Source of the DNA: Paenibacillus nuruki
Lineage (GTDB): Bacteria; Bacillota; Bacilli; Paenibacillales; Paenibacillaceae
NCBI RefSeq assembly: GCF_001721045.1
Contig: NZ_MDER01000051.1
Span: forward strand, 28,032-92,031
DNA length: 64,000 nt
Direction of reading: 5' to 3'
Both the position numbers and the translations under genes were made by a program. The notes below the pieces were generated by a model that was given only the letters and a program-made list of their open reading frames with translations, had not been told where the DNA came from and ran no database searches. Every line of letters starts with the position of its first letter. The first letter of the stretch is position 1. Positions 35,851-44,215 of this stretch are shown piece by piece.

Positions 35851-35894
35851 CAAAAAGACTGCGTCCTCAGTAATCTTGGGATGCAGTCTTTTTG
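35851..35894. terminator. terminator after the S66 peptidase gene
   Basis: CAAAAAGACTGC and GCAGTCTTTTTG pair perfectly around a 20-base loop, five bases past the stop; usable on both strands for the convergent next gene. Confidence 0.88.
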
Positions 35895-35927
35895 TGTTCT
35901 ATATTGATTCATCATACAGATAGAAAC

Positions 35928-36800
35928 TTATTGGTTTTGAAGTTGATGCAAATAGTGAATCATGCGCTGATCTTGCTCATGATCATATTCGTAGCCTGTC
36001 ACTTCTGCTACATATACCGATAGATTACGGAATAGCTTTGTCATCTGAAGCAAGCTTTGCCAGTTATCATCTAACAGATTGCCTGCATACGTTTGTGCTA
36101 ATGCTTGCGCTAATACAGGTTCTAGCTGTTGTCGATATCCAGCCCGATCATGATGATACATCACATCCCACTCATGCTGACTACCTGCATACCAATCTAA
36201 CATTTTTTCAAGATAACGAGTTCTTAGAATATGATCCAACTGATATTTAGCGACAAGCAATTCTTGTTGCAAAAGGCTTTTGGCTGTTTGCATACAATAC
36301 CACCAAAATTCATGCTGAATCTGTTCATATTCTTGCCGTGCAGGTTTATTTAGACGTACAGATTGTTGATTAAGTACCACGATTGAATGTTGTATACGAT
36401 GATCTTTATCCAGCAATACTTGGTATATCGGTGTAGTGAAAGCAGATTCATTGTCGATCTGATTCTCCCATTCACTCACAGGATAGATTTGAAATTCGAT
36501 TTCGATACCATCGGTATACAATACATTCTGAGTACAAGCAACCGCTCCAGTCACGGAATGATGACGAATATGTTGTAATGTAGTCAACGGTTCTCCAAAT
36601 GTATGCAACCATTCTTCTTGCCAGATCATTGTATTCAGTTCATTCACTATACATTGAATATGATAGGTTGCTAACGGATTACTATGAACTTGATCATTAC
36701 CATGTGTACCTGCCAAAACAACAGCACGAATATTGGTTGTCTGTTCTGCCCATGTGACGATCATATTTATAATTTGCTCTTGTGATTTGATTGTATTCAC
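35928..36800 (-). CDS. ANT(6)/AadK-like protein with altered catalytic residues
   Basis: The 290-residue protein aligns by eye with aminoglycoside 6-adenylyltransferases (AadK family): an N-terminal nucleotidyltransferase fold and a helical C-terminal half with FWWYCMQTAKSLLQQEL, LEKMLDWYAG and LFRNLSVYVAEVTGYEY. In active members the loop reads G-S-R followed by Q-D-Y-D. Here it reads GTHGN followed by ATYHI, and the third acidic strand has EIEFQI where active members have an aspartate. So the three metal-binding aspartates appear lost, and adenylyl transfer is unlikely. It may be a ligand-binding relic or have a new role. Single gene between terminator and divergent permease. Confidence 0.75.
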   Translation of the reverse strand: MNTIKSQEQIINMIVTWAEQTTNIRAVVLAGTHGNDQVHSNPLATYHIQCIVNELNTMIWQEEWLHTFGEPLTTLQHIRHHSVTGAVACTQNVLYTDGIEIEFQIYPVSEWENQIDNESAFTTPIYQVLLDKDHRIQHSIVVLNQQSVRLNKPARQEYEQIQHEFWWYCMQTAKSLLQQELLVAKYQLDHILRTRYLEKMLDWYAGSQHEWDVMYHHDRAGYRQQLEPVLAQALAQTYAGNLLDDNWQSLLQMTKLFRNLSVYVAEVTGYEYDHEQDQRMIHYLHQLQNQ

Positions 36801-37090
36801 TGTTTTATCCCACCTGTCTGCAAATTAACTCTTTCACCTTATCCTTCTTTTTCATATTAACAAAGTTTACCATATAAAAGCTGTATTACTTTGCATTTCA
36901 TAGCTCATTTTCATCAATTATGTAAATTTTTGCTCAAACAGTGAAAAATAACAATCTTCTTTCCGATAATAGATAAGGTACTCTACAAAATAGCATCTAT
37001 AGATAGACGTTTTATCAGATGGATCATGTAGCACTTACATAATTTTAGATTGACACAAATACTCAATTTCATAAAGGAGTGAATTTTTTT

Positions 37091-38074
37091 ATGTCTCGCT
37101 CGACAGCGATTCCTACTACTTCTGTAACTCCTAAGCATGTACCTCATTATATGATGATGGTACTGATTATTGGAGTTATTTTAGTGATCATCGAATGTTA
37201 TTTTTCAGTAAGGATCAACAGAGAACACATGTATTCACAAACTGGATCACTTTTTCGTACATTAGGCTGTATTCTTGTAGGAGCTTGTCTAGCCGTATCC
37301 GGCACAGTCATGCAGTATATTTCGCGTAACACAATGACTTCTCCTTCCACTATGGGCTTGACTCAAGGAACAGCGCTAGCATTATGCATTATTATTATCT
37401 TTCTACCTTCACTAAGTCAGTGGATGATTATGATCTGGGCGATTGCAGGCGCAGCTATAGGTGGATTCGTAGCTTATAGTATCGGCAATCTACTTCCATG
37501 GAAAGTAAAATCATTACGCCAGATCAGTGGCGGAATCGCAGCTGTCTTCTTAATTACAGTGATTTCTATGATTATATATTCTTCTTATTCTACTATTGAT
37601 TATATCGATCATTTGGTGAATCCTACTATATTAGGTGACCCACGCTTTACCATCTGGGTGCTGTTACCTGTCACTGTAGGCGCAATAGTAATCTGCTGGT
37701 TACTTTCATTACGTGTACCATCCCGCTCAGCAACAACTCGTTTCTTTTCATTAAGTTGGGCAACGATCATTTGTATGCTGATGGTGATTCTGATGACAGG
37801 CATATCGACGATGTTAGCTGGGCCGCTTGGACTGGTGGGCATTATTATTCCAAGTATATTGCGCTTTTTCTTTCATCAACCGCCGATTCGCTGGTTGATT
37901 CTAGGGTCATCGATTTATGGCGCAGTATTGATTCTTGGATTGGATATTTTATCGCATACGATTGATCCGATTTTTGATATTGCGGTGATGCCGATCACCG
38001 TTATTATCGGTGCCCCTTTTTTAATTTATCAGATTAGCAAAGAAATTGAGAGAAATCTACTTCGTTATTCGTAA
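37091..38074 (+). CDS. orphan FecCD-type permease
   Basis: The 327-residue membrane protein has about nine helices and FecCD landmarks: LAVSGTVMQYISRNTMTSPSTMGLTQG near 85-110, AGPLGLVGIIIPSILRFF near 245, and VMPITVIIGAPFLIYQI near 300. This family imports siderophore-iron, haem or cobalamin with a binding protein and an ATPase. None is encoded beside it, and it is somewhat divergent, so substrate and partners are unknown. AAAGGAG lies nine bases before ATG 37091; a GTG twelve bases earlier overlaps that site and is unlikely. Confidence 0.82.
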   Translation: MSRSTAIPTTSVTPKHVPHYMMMVLIIGVILVIIECYFSVRINREHMYSQTGSLFRTLGCILVGACLAVSGTVMQYISRNTMTSPSTMGLTQGTALALCIIIIFLPSLSQWMIMIWAIAGAAIGGFVAYSIGNLLPWKVKSLRQISGGIAAVFLITVISMIIYSSYSTIDYIDHLVNPTILGDPRFTIWVLLPVTVGAIVICWLLSLRVPSRSATTRFFSLSWATIICMLMVILMTGISTMLAGPLGLVGIIIPSILRFFFHQPPIRWLILGSSIYGAVLILGLDILSHTIDPIFDIAVMPITVIIGAPFLIYQISKEIERNLLRYS

Positions 38075-38185
38075 GCTTCTACTGTAAGTATGGATGTATC
38101 CGGCTCTTTCCCTTTATAAATCAACAACAAACTGTTATACTACGAAGGTTGATTGCAGATACATCCAACAGGGGAGGCATATGAC

Positions 38186-39499
38186 GTGCGTGTACTGATA
38201 TCGATCTGGAACGAAATACGTAGTTGGCCGCACAATGTGCGGTTATTTTTCTGGGCTAATTTATTTTATCAAATAGGTACAGGGATGTTCAGTGTACTCT
38301 ACAATTTGTATATTCAAGGGTTAGGTTACCCCGATGTGATGAACGGACGTATTATTAGTATTCAATCCTTAGCTACTGCTATTTTATTTATACCTGTCGG
38401 ATTAATGGGCGATCGATTCAGCCGTAAAAAGTTACTAGTGCTGGGTGCTTTGACCAGTGGTCTATTTTTTATCGGTAGATCTTTTGCGATGAATGAACAA
38501 AGTTTATTAGTTTTAGCTGTATGTTCGGGAATATTTGCTTCTATTTTTCAAGTCATGGCTATTCCTTTTTTGGCTGAAAATGTAGAGAAATCCAAGCGTC
38601 TACGAATGTTCAGTTATCTGGCTTGTCTTACACTTGCAGCTCAAGTACTGGGTAATACAGGCGGTGGTGTGCTTGCCGATATTCTACAATTTACAGGACT
38701 CACGTACATATTAAGTCTACAGTTAGTGCTTTTACTGGGGAGTATAGCGACTTTAGCTGCTTTTATCCCGATGGCGATGATTCGGGAAAATGCTTCATCT
38801 GCGGCACCTGCTCCACTTGAAGTTAAAATACTAGAGACCAAGCAAGCCGAACCTGAACCAATAGCAGTCTCGACTGCGACTAAATCTGTTCCATCGACTG
38901 CTCATTCAGATACTGTATTTATCAGTCGCTTTCTACTCGCTCAGTTATTAACAGGATTAGGTTCAGGGTTAGTCGTGCCTTACTTAAATTTGTATTTCAC
39001 CAATCGATTCGCAGTTTCGTTAACTTCAATGAGTATATTGATTTCGTTAGGACAATTAATGACGATTGTATCGATGTTACTCGGCCCTTCGTTGGCAGCA
39101 CGAATAGGTCCAGTACGAGCGGTGGTTGTGTTTCAATTGCTATCGTTACCGTTCTTATTGTTAACCGGATTTACAAATGTATTGATTATCGCTTCAATTA
39201 GCTTTTTGTTCCGACAAGCACTGATGAATGCCGCAAATCCTTTGCAATCTTCTATCATGGTAGATCGTGTGTCTGACAAAAGACGCAGTATCGCCAATTC
39301 ATTAATGCAGACCGTATTTATGTTAGGTTGGGCAAGTATGGGACCTGTACAATCGTATCTAGTCACTAGCTATGGAACGTATTGGGGTTATGCGATTGCG
39401 TTTAGTATCACAGGCGTATTGTATACGATCTCTTCATTGTTATATTACTTTATGTTCCGCAAACCCACGAACACAGGGAATCAACCCGTTTCTATCTAA
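38186..39499 (+). CDS. MFS transporter
   Basis: The 437-residue protein has 12 predicted helices and the loop 2-3 motif GLMGDRFSRKKLLVLG near 70. A hydrophilic Ala/Pro/Glu-rich linker (about 200-245) joins the halves. Members of this group export drugs or other small molecules; the substrate cannot be read. GGGGAGG eight bases before GTG 38186 sets the start. It follows the orphan permease gene by about 110 bases on the same strand. Confidence 0.85.
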   Translation: MRVLISIWNEIRSWPHNVRLFFWANLFYQIGTGMFSVLYNLYIQGLGYPDVMNGRIISIQSLATAILFIPVGLMGDRFSRKKLLVLGALTSGLFFIGRSFAMNEQSLLVLAVCSGIFASIFQVMAIPFLAENVEKSKRLRMFSYLACLTLAAQVLGNTGGGVLADILQFTGLTYILSLQLVLLLGSIATLAAFIPMAMIRENASSAAPAPLEVKILETKQAEPEPIAVSTATKSVPSTAHSDTVFISRFLLAQLLTGLGSGLVVPYLNLYFTNRFAVSLTSMSILISLGQLMTIVSMLLGPSLAARIGPVRAVVVFQLLSLPFLLLTGFTNVLIIASISFLFRQALMNAANPLQSSIMVDRVSDKRRSIANSLMQTVFMLGWASMGPVQSYLVTSYGTYWGYAIAFSITGVLYTISSLLYYFMFRKPTNTGNQPVSI

Positions 39500-39546
39500 A
39501 TAGGCTACATCATAGGCAACTTTGCAAAACTATATATTATGAATTA

Positions 39547-39579
39547 AAAAAGCATCCTGTTATCAAGCAGGATGCTTTT
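39547..39579. terminator. bidirectional terminator, MFS and VanZ-like genes
   Basis: AAAAAGCATCCTG and CAGGATGCTTTT pair around an eight-base loop between convergent genes, with T-runs on both strands. Confidence 0.88.
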
Positions 39580-39581
39580 CT

Positions 39582-40007
39582 TTATAATGATCTTTGTCTA
39601 AACGTAGATATATAGCGCCATAGACACCAACCTATCGTTGCCCCGATCGAATTTAGAATCAGATCATCGATATCAAATGTTCCACGTTTACTGATCATCT
39701 GTACAATTTCGATAATGAGAATACCTAATGCGAAGCGAATCATAAATGCCCGCCAAGTATATGACTTTAGCAAAGGAATACATACTCCAAACGGAACAAA
39801 GACAGCAATATTTCCGAATAAATTAATCCACTGATCGATCCGCCCACCTACTCGCATCAAAGCAAAATCAGTAATGGTATGAAAAGGAACGATATTATAC
39901 CGATAAGCTGCTTGAGGGTCATACTCTCTTCCAAATCCGAAAAACATCCAATACAGCAACAATGGCGTGTATATACATAATAAAATAAACGACACTTTTC
40001 TGATCAT
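39582..40007 (-). CDS. VanZ-like membrane protein
   Basis: This 141-residue protein has four hydrophobic helices and VanZ-family landmarks: YNIVPFHTITDF near 40, NLFGNIAVFVPFGVCIPLL near 65, and FDIDDLILNSIGATIGW near 115. VanZ proteins are linked to low-level teicoplanin resistance, but most family members have unknown roles. It follows the HD-Nudix gene by 32 bases, so is probably its operon partner. Confidence 0.85.
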   Translation of the reverse strand: MIRKVSFILLCIYTPLLLYWMFFGFGREYDPQAAYRYNIVPFHTITDFALMRVGGRIDQWINLFGNIAVFVPFGVCIPLLKSYTWRAFMIRFALGILIIEIVQMISKRGTFDIDDLILNSIGATIGWCLWRYISTFRQRSL

Positions 40008-40039
40008 ACAGACCTACACTTTCTTTGGACTACTGTTCA

Positions 40040-41212
40040 TCACGAACGCAAGCTGATGTCATATCCTATCTGATAAAAGTCAGCAAGGTCTTGTCTACCG
40101 GTAGTGGATAAGCGCTTAATTGCTTCTTCAATACTCACTACATCTACTACAGAGACCTGTTCTCCATCTGGAGGATTAAGTGGTTGATGATTGAGCTGTA
40201 CCTGTCCATAGACAGTAAGACGAATAAAAGAAGGATGTGGAATATACGATCGATAAGGAGTCTCGGCAGAAGAGATACATTGAAAATAGCCGAAAACATG
40301 ATAATCGATAAGGGTTGCTCCCATTTCTTCCATAACTTCACGCTCAAGAGCAGTTACATAATGTTCTCCTTCTTCCAATGTTCCTCCTGGCAATTCCCAG
40401 CGTCCATCTTCCAATTGCATGATCACCACTTGATCGCCTACCATCGGTACAATCGATATGTTACTAATCTGTGCAATATCTATTTCATCTAGCGAAGTAA
40501 TTGGTTGGAATCTTGCTGTAACCGGTCCCCAAGAAATAGGTTGTGAGAGCGCTGGTAATGTACTTAATAATTGCCCGGTTTGCTTCATATCAAAAACCGA
40601 TTTTGCCGCTTTGAGCCATGGATGAAGTACCATCTGCTCTCGTTGTTGCCAGATATAATCCAAATACACTACAATCGCATCATCTAAAGAATGCTCTGCG
40701 GCAGATTTCATCTGATGAATAAAAGGAGCCGAATCTTCTGATGCCCAAGAGCATTTATCCGCTACAAATAGAATTTTATCCATCGTGCCAAGCTCAGCTT
40801 GTAGTGTCGTATGACAAGTAATCGCACTTAACAGATCTGGCTCATCCAAACCGAACCATTCCGCGGCTAACCAGCTGGATAATTTCTGATGCAATACATA
40901 AGGAACTTGTCGTTCTTCATCTAATATTTCGATCCTTAGTTGCTCTGCCAGTATAACTTTCTCATGGTCGGTCAATAGTGTACTGAGATCATGTAAGTAC
41001 CCTGCATATTGAGCGGTATGTTGATCTGCTCCATACCGTTCTGCCAACATTACCGCTTGCTTTGCCACATTCAGACTGTGTTGCCATGTATCTTGTTGAT
41101 GATTTTTGTCAAAGGTATATTCAATATAATCAGGTATAGATTGTTCTGGATGATAAGGTTCTAAATATTGCGCTAACAGTTGCTGAGCTATCTCGTTCAT
41201 TACTTTTTCCAC
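40040..41212 (-). CDS. HD hydrolase (YqeK-like) fused to a Nudix domain
   Basis: The 390-residue protein joins two hydrolases. Residues about 15-190 form a YqeK-like HD domain: histidine in TWQHSLNVAK, the HD pair in AGYLHDLSTLL, ITCHTT, and KILFVADKCSW. YqeK splits diadenosine tetraphosphate to ADP. Residues about 235-385 form a Nudix domain with an intact box: GGTLEEGEHYV then REVMEEMGA. A joint role in removing nucleotide alarmones or damaged nucleotides is inference. The start is either GTG 41212 or ATG 41200; GGAGAG lies close to both. It is followed by the VanZ-like gene and preceded by the GH2 gene by 23 bases. Confidence 0.85.
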   Translation of the reverse strand: MEKVMNEIAQQLLAQYLEPYHPEQSIPDYIEYTFDKNHQQDTWQHSLNVAKQAVMLAERYGADQHTAQYAGYLHDLSTLLTDHEKVILAEQLRIEILDEERQVPYVLHQKLSSWLAAEWFGLDEPDLLSAITCHTTLQAELGTMDKILFVADKCSWASEDSAPFIHQMKSAAEHSLDDAIVVYLDYIWQQREQMVLHPWLKAAKSVFDMKQTGQLLSTLPALSQPISWGPVTARFQPITSLDEIDIAQISNISIVPMVGDQVVIMQLEDGRWELPGGTLEEGEHYVTALEREVMEEMGATLIDYHVFGYFQCISSAETPYRSYIPHPSFIRLTVYGQVQLNHQPLNPPDGEQVSVVDVVSIEEAIKRLSTTGRQDLADFYQIGYDISLRS

Positions 41213-41235
41213 TCTCCATCCAACGCATTCATCTC

Positions 41236-42975
41236 TTATTTAAAATATCGTGTTACCACTTCATATGCAAGTTTGGGACGACGATAACCATCTACGATTC
41301 CTTTATTGTTTTGTGTGCGTGCTCGCATCATTGGCCAGATCCCTTCTTCCGTAACACGACAATCACAGAATTGCCAGATAAACATCCCTGATATAAATGC
41401 TCGCTCATTATATGCTCTCAAATTACTTTCAATAATATCTGCTTGTCGTTCTTCTGTGCCTTTTACACGATTAGGTGAACGATAGCCATAAAATCCATCT
41501 GCTCCAAATTCACTCATTATCATCGGTTTACCTTTTCCACCTGCTTGATCTGCCCATTGGCGTGCTAGATCGCATAATTCCCCGGGATCTTCATCCCCAT
41601 ACCAACCTGGATAGAGATTAAAAGATACAATGTCTGCTAGATCAAAACAAATCTCATTTTCCCGATGATGAGAAGCAAAGCTAAGCGGTCGACTATGATC
41701 TAAGCTACGAATCTGCTCCAATTGACGTTGATAATGAACTCGACCTTCTTCTTGATCACTTGCACATTCATTTAGAATGGCCCATATGATAATCGATGGA
41801 TGATTGTAATGTTGAGTGACCATTTCACGATTTACTTGTTCACACTGCTCTATAAATTGCGGATGACGCATATCTTCGATACTCAATCCACGAGCATGAT
41901 TTTCTTCCCATACCAGTATTCCATATTCATCACATAGATCAAGAAAACGTTCATCATTTGGATAATGACTGGTACGAACGGCATTTGCACCTGTATGAAT
42001 CATTAATTCTAGATCCTGTACCATCAATGCGATAGGAAAAGAAGCACCGACCATCGGATGATCTTCATGGCGATTAAACCCTTTTAACACAATAGGTTGG
42101 TGATTCAGTAACAACTTCCCTTCATATGTATTGATCGTTCGAAATCCTACCCGTTCCACCCAATCATCTACAAGTTCTAACGTGTTCGACTGATGCTGAT
42201 ACCATAAAGTCTGCCATTCATAAAGATAAGGATGCTCACAGCTCCATGACTGTATATTGGAAAATGTGAACGTGTGCGTAAATTCCAAATATTGTCCAGC
42301 TTTTAGCGTGATTTCTGGTAATTGTTGCTTCCAGAGTGTGGATTGCTGAAGAGGCGATAATTCAAATTGGATGTGCCCTTTAATATCATGATCTGCATGA
42401 GACTGTAGAGCTATCCGCACGTTTGCTTGCCAGTTTCCTTCTTCATCTGTTGTCCAATCTTCTTTGATAGGTGTAAATTGAACCCATTGAATGGAGCAAC
42501 TTTGTAGCGGAAGTATTTCTATTATGACCGGACGAATCATACCTCCATATGTATAGTAATCATTAGGAAGATGAAGGGCAGAATGTTGACCAAATGAATT
42601 ATCGACTTCTACACACAATTCATGAGCACCCGGCTCTACATTCATAATAGTCGTATCGAATGCTGTATAAGCATTATAATGCTCAGCTACTTGTTGTCCG
42701 TCCCAATAGACTTTAGCGGTATGACTCACACCTTTGAATAGCAGCCGAACATGGGCTGTATTGTCGATATAAATCGATCTGCGATATATCCCTTGTCCGC
42801 GATAAGTCAACAATTGAGGATGCATTTCCCAACAACCGGGTACAGCAAGCTTGTAATCATAATCTATACTTTCAGCTAATCCGTCTGTTGATAACGCTCT
42901 CATTTTACCAAATTCCCATAGACCTTCTAGTGATTGTCTAGCCCGAATACGATGATTTTGAAATAATCGATCCAT
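41236..42975 (-). CDS. GH2 glycosidase, beta-glucuronidase-like
   Basis: The 579-residue cytoplasmic enzyme has the GH2 jelly-roll (RQSLEGLWEF, YRGQGIYRRSI), immunoglobulin-like middle domain and TIM barrel: FNRHEDHPMVG, ANAVRTSHYPNDERFLDLCDEYGILVWEE, the acid/base glutamate in WAILNECASD near 410 and the nucleophile in IMSEFGADGFYGYRSP near 500. The short length and absence of a C-terminal small domain fit beta-glucuronidases (UidA type, about 600). Substrate preference is not certain. CTCTCC-type ribosome site complement (GGAGAG) precedes its ATG. It shares its strand with the HD-Nudix gene. Confidence 0.87.
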   Translation of the reverse strand: MDRLFQNHRIRARQSLEGLWEFGKMRALSTDGLAESIDYDYKLAVPGCWEMHPQLLTYRGQGIYRRSIYIDNTAHVRLLFKGVSHTAKVYWDGQQVAEHYNAYTAFDTTIMNVEPGAHELCVEVDNSFGQHSALHLPNDYYTYGGMIRPVIIEILPLQSCSIQWVQFTPIKEDWTTDEEGNWQANVRIALQSHADHDIKGHIQFELSPLQQSTLWKQQLPEITLKAGQYLEFTHTFTFSNIQSWSCEHPYLYEWQTLWYQHQSNTLELVDDWVERVGFRTINTYEGKLLLNHQPIVLKGFNRHEDHPMVGASFPIALMVQDLELMIHTGANAVRTSHYPNDERFLDLCDEYGILVWEENHARGLSIEDMRHPQFIEQCEQVNREMVTQHYNHPSIIIWAILNECASDQEEGRVHYQRQLEQIRSLDHSRPLSFASHHRENEICFDLADIVSFNLYPGWYGDEDPGELCDLARQWADQAGGKGKPMIMSEFGADGFYGYRSPNRVKGTEERQADIIESNLRAYNERAFISGMFIWQFCDCRVTEEGIWPMMRARTQNNKGIVDGYRRPKLAYEVVTRYFK

Positions 42976-43050
42976 AATGCACTCTCCTTTGATCTATCCG
43001 AATGTACGATTAGCTTAGCATAACAAAAATACAGAAACCAGCACAAAAAA

Positions 43051-43098
43051 GAAGCAAACCTATTCTTTTAGCCTATAGCCAAAGAGATGGTTTGCTTC
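43051..43098 (-). terminator. terminator behind the Cof-type phosphatase gene
   Basis: GAAGCAAACC and GGTTTGCTTC pair with inner pairing (GGCTATAGGC-like), followed on the minus strand by TTTTTT. Confidence 0.85.
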
Positions 43099-43103
43099 AC
43101 ATT

Positions 43104-43958
43104 TTATCTAATTACTGGATTATATTGTTCAGTCCAGCTCTGTTCAACATGATCAATAATTTCAACCAATGCTTCTTCATTATTTGTTTTTACCGTTATC
43201 CAATTGGCCACTTGTTTGAGATCTGAATGTGCATTTTGCATCGCTACACCATGCCCTGCTAGCTTAATCATTTCTACATCGTTCAAATGATCTCCTACAG
43301 CTAACACTTCATCAGGCTGACTACCTGTCATCGTAATTAATTGTTGTAAGGCTGTTCCTTTGTTTATCCCAAAAGGCAATATTTCTAAAATGTCATGTTC
43401 TGATTTAACGGTATTTAGAAATTCAATCTGTTGCTGAAAAAGAGTTAACGATTCAGGCTCGCCCAGTAACATCATCTTAGTAATTTGTTCAGCAATATGT
43501 TCTAATCCCATCAAAGTAATCACTTGTACTTCCACTTGCTCTTTATCAATCCAACACTGGATTCTAGGCGTAATTCGTGTGCAGTAAATCTGTTCCTGAT
43601 GAAATACAAGCAAGTCCAGATCAAAGGGCTGACGAATACTATAGTAGTGATTAAATATCCACTGTACATGCGATTTAGAGACAAATTGCTCTTCAAGAAA
43701 GCAAGCTTGTAGCGGATCATAGATCTTGGCTCCATTGTATAGAATCAGAGGATTGGTTAGATGCAATAATTCTATAAACGGTTGTACGCTCATTAGCGAT
43801 CGACCTGTAGCTAAAGTAAAGTATCCTCCACGTTCTGTAAATGTCCGAATACGTTGCTGAATATATGGAGATATCTGTTGGTGTGTATCTAGTAAAGTGC
43901 CATCTACATCTGATACGATCCAACGAATAGGCATATGCATAGACTGATCGATAGACAT
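43104..43958 (-). CDS. Cof-type HAD phosphatase
   Basis: The 284-residue enzyme is a HAD sugar-phosphate or flavin-phosphate phosphatase (Cof/YidA group). Motifs: SDVDGTLLDT near 13, TLATGRS near 50, LILYNGAKIYD near 75, the lysine in FGINKGTALQQL near 205, and VGDHLNDVEMIKLAG near 230. GGGGGC before ATG 43958 decides the start; the frame opens 36 bases earlier. Single gene with its own terminator. Confidence 0.9.
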   Translation of the reverse strand: MSIDQSMHMPIRWIVSDVDGTLLDTHQQISPYIQQRIRTFTERGGYFTLATGRSLMSVQPFIELLHLTNPLILYNGAKIYDPLQACFLEEQFVSKSHVQWIFNHYYSIRQPFDLDLLVFHQEQIYCTRITPRIQCWIDKEQVEVQVITLMGLEHIAEQITKMMLLGEPESLTLFQQQIEFLNTVKSEHDILEILPFGINKGTALQQLITMTGSQPDEVLAVGDHLNDVEMIKLAGHGVAMQNAHSDLKQVANWITVKTNNEEALVEIIDHVEQSWTEQYNPVIR

Positions 43959-44127
43959 CGTTAGCCCCCTCAATATATAAAATATGTAAAGCATCGGTTA
44001 GTATAGATGCACATTCATTGCACCAAAAGAATATTTGCCAAGCAATCAGGTTACGTTATCCATCTTACAAGTCAATTGTTAGCCACAGTATCATTTTGTG
44101 CTGTTAATTTGTTAAATGCAAAAAAAA

Positions 44128-44159
44128 GACTGACATGGATCAAAGATCGCAGTCAGCCT
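44128..44159 (-). terminator. terminator behind the M3 peptidase gene
   Basis: AGACTGAC and GTCAGCCT pair (one G-U) with an inner GATC/GATC step; eight Ts follow on the minus strand. Confidence 0.8.
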
Positions 44160-44215
44160 TTTTGTACATCTATACATTTATTGATATGAAAATCTTGTCG
44201 CTTGATTAGTAGAAT

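Noticed and set aside
35928..36800. Functional aminoglycoside resistance gene
   Set aside because: The metal-binding aspartates of ANT(6) enzymes are replaced, so activity cannot be claimed.
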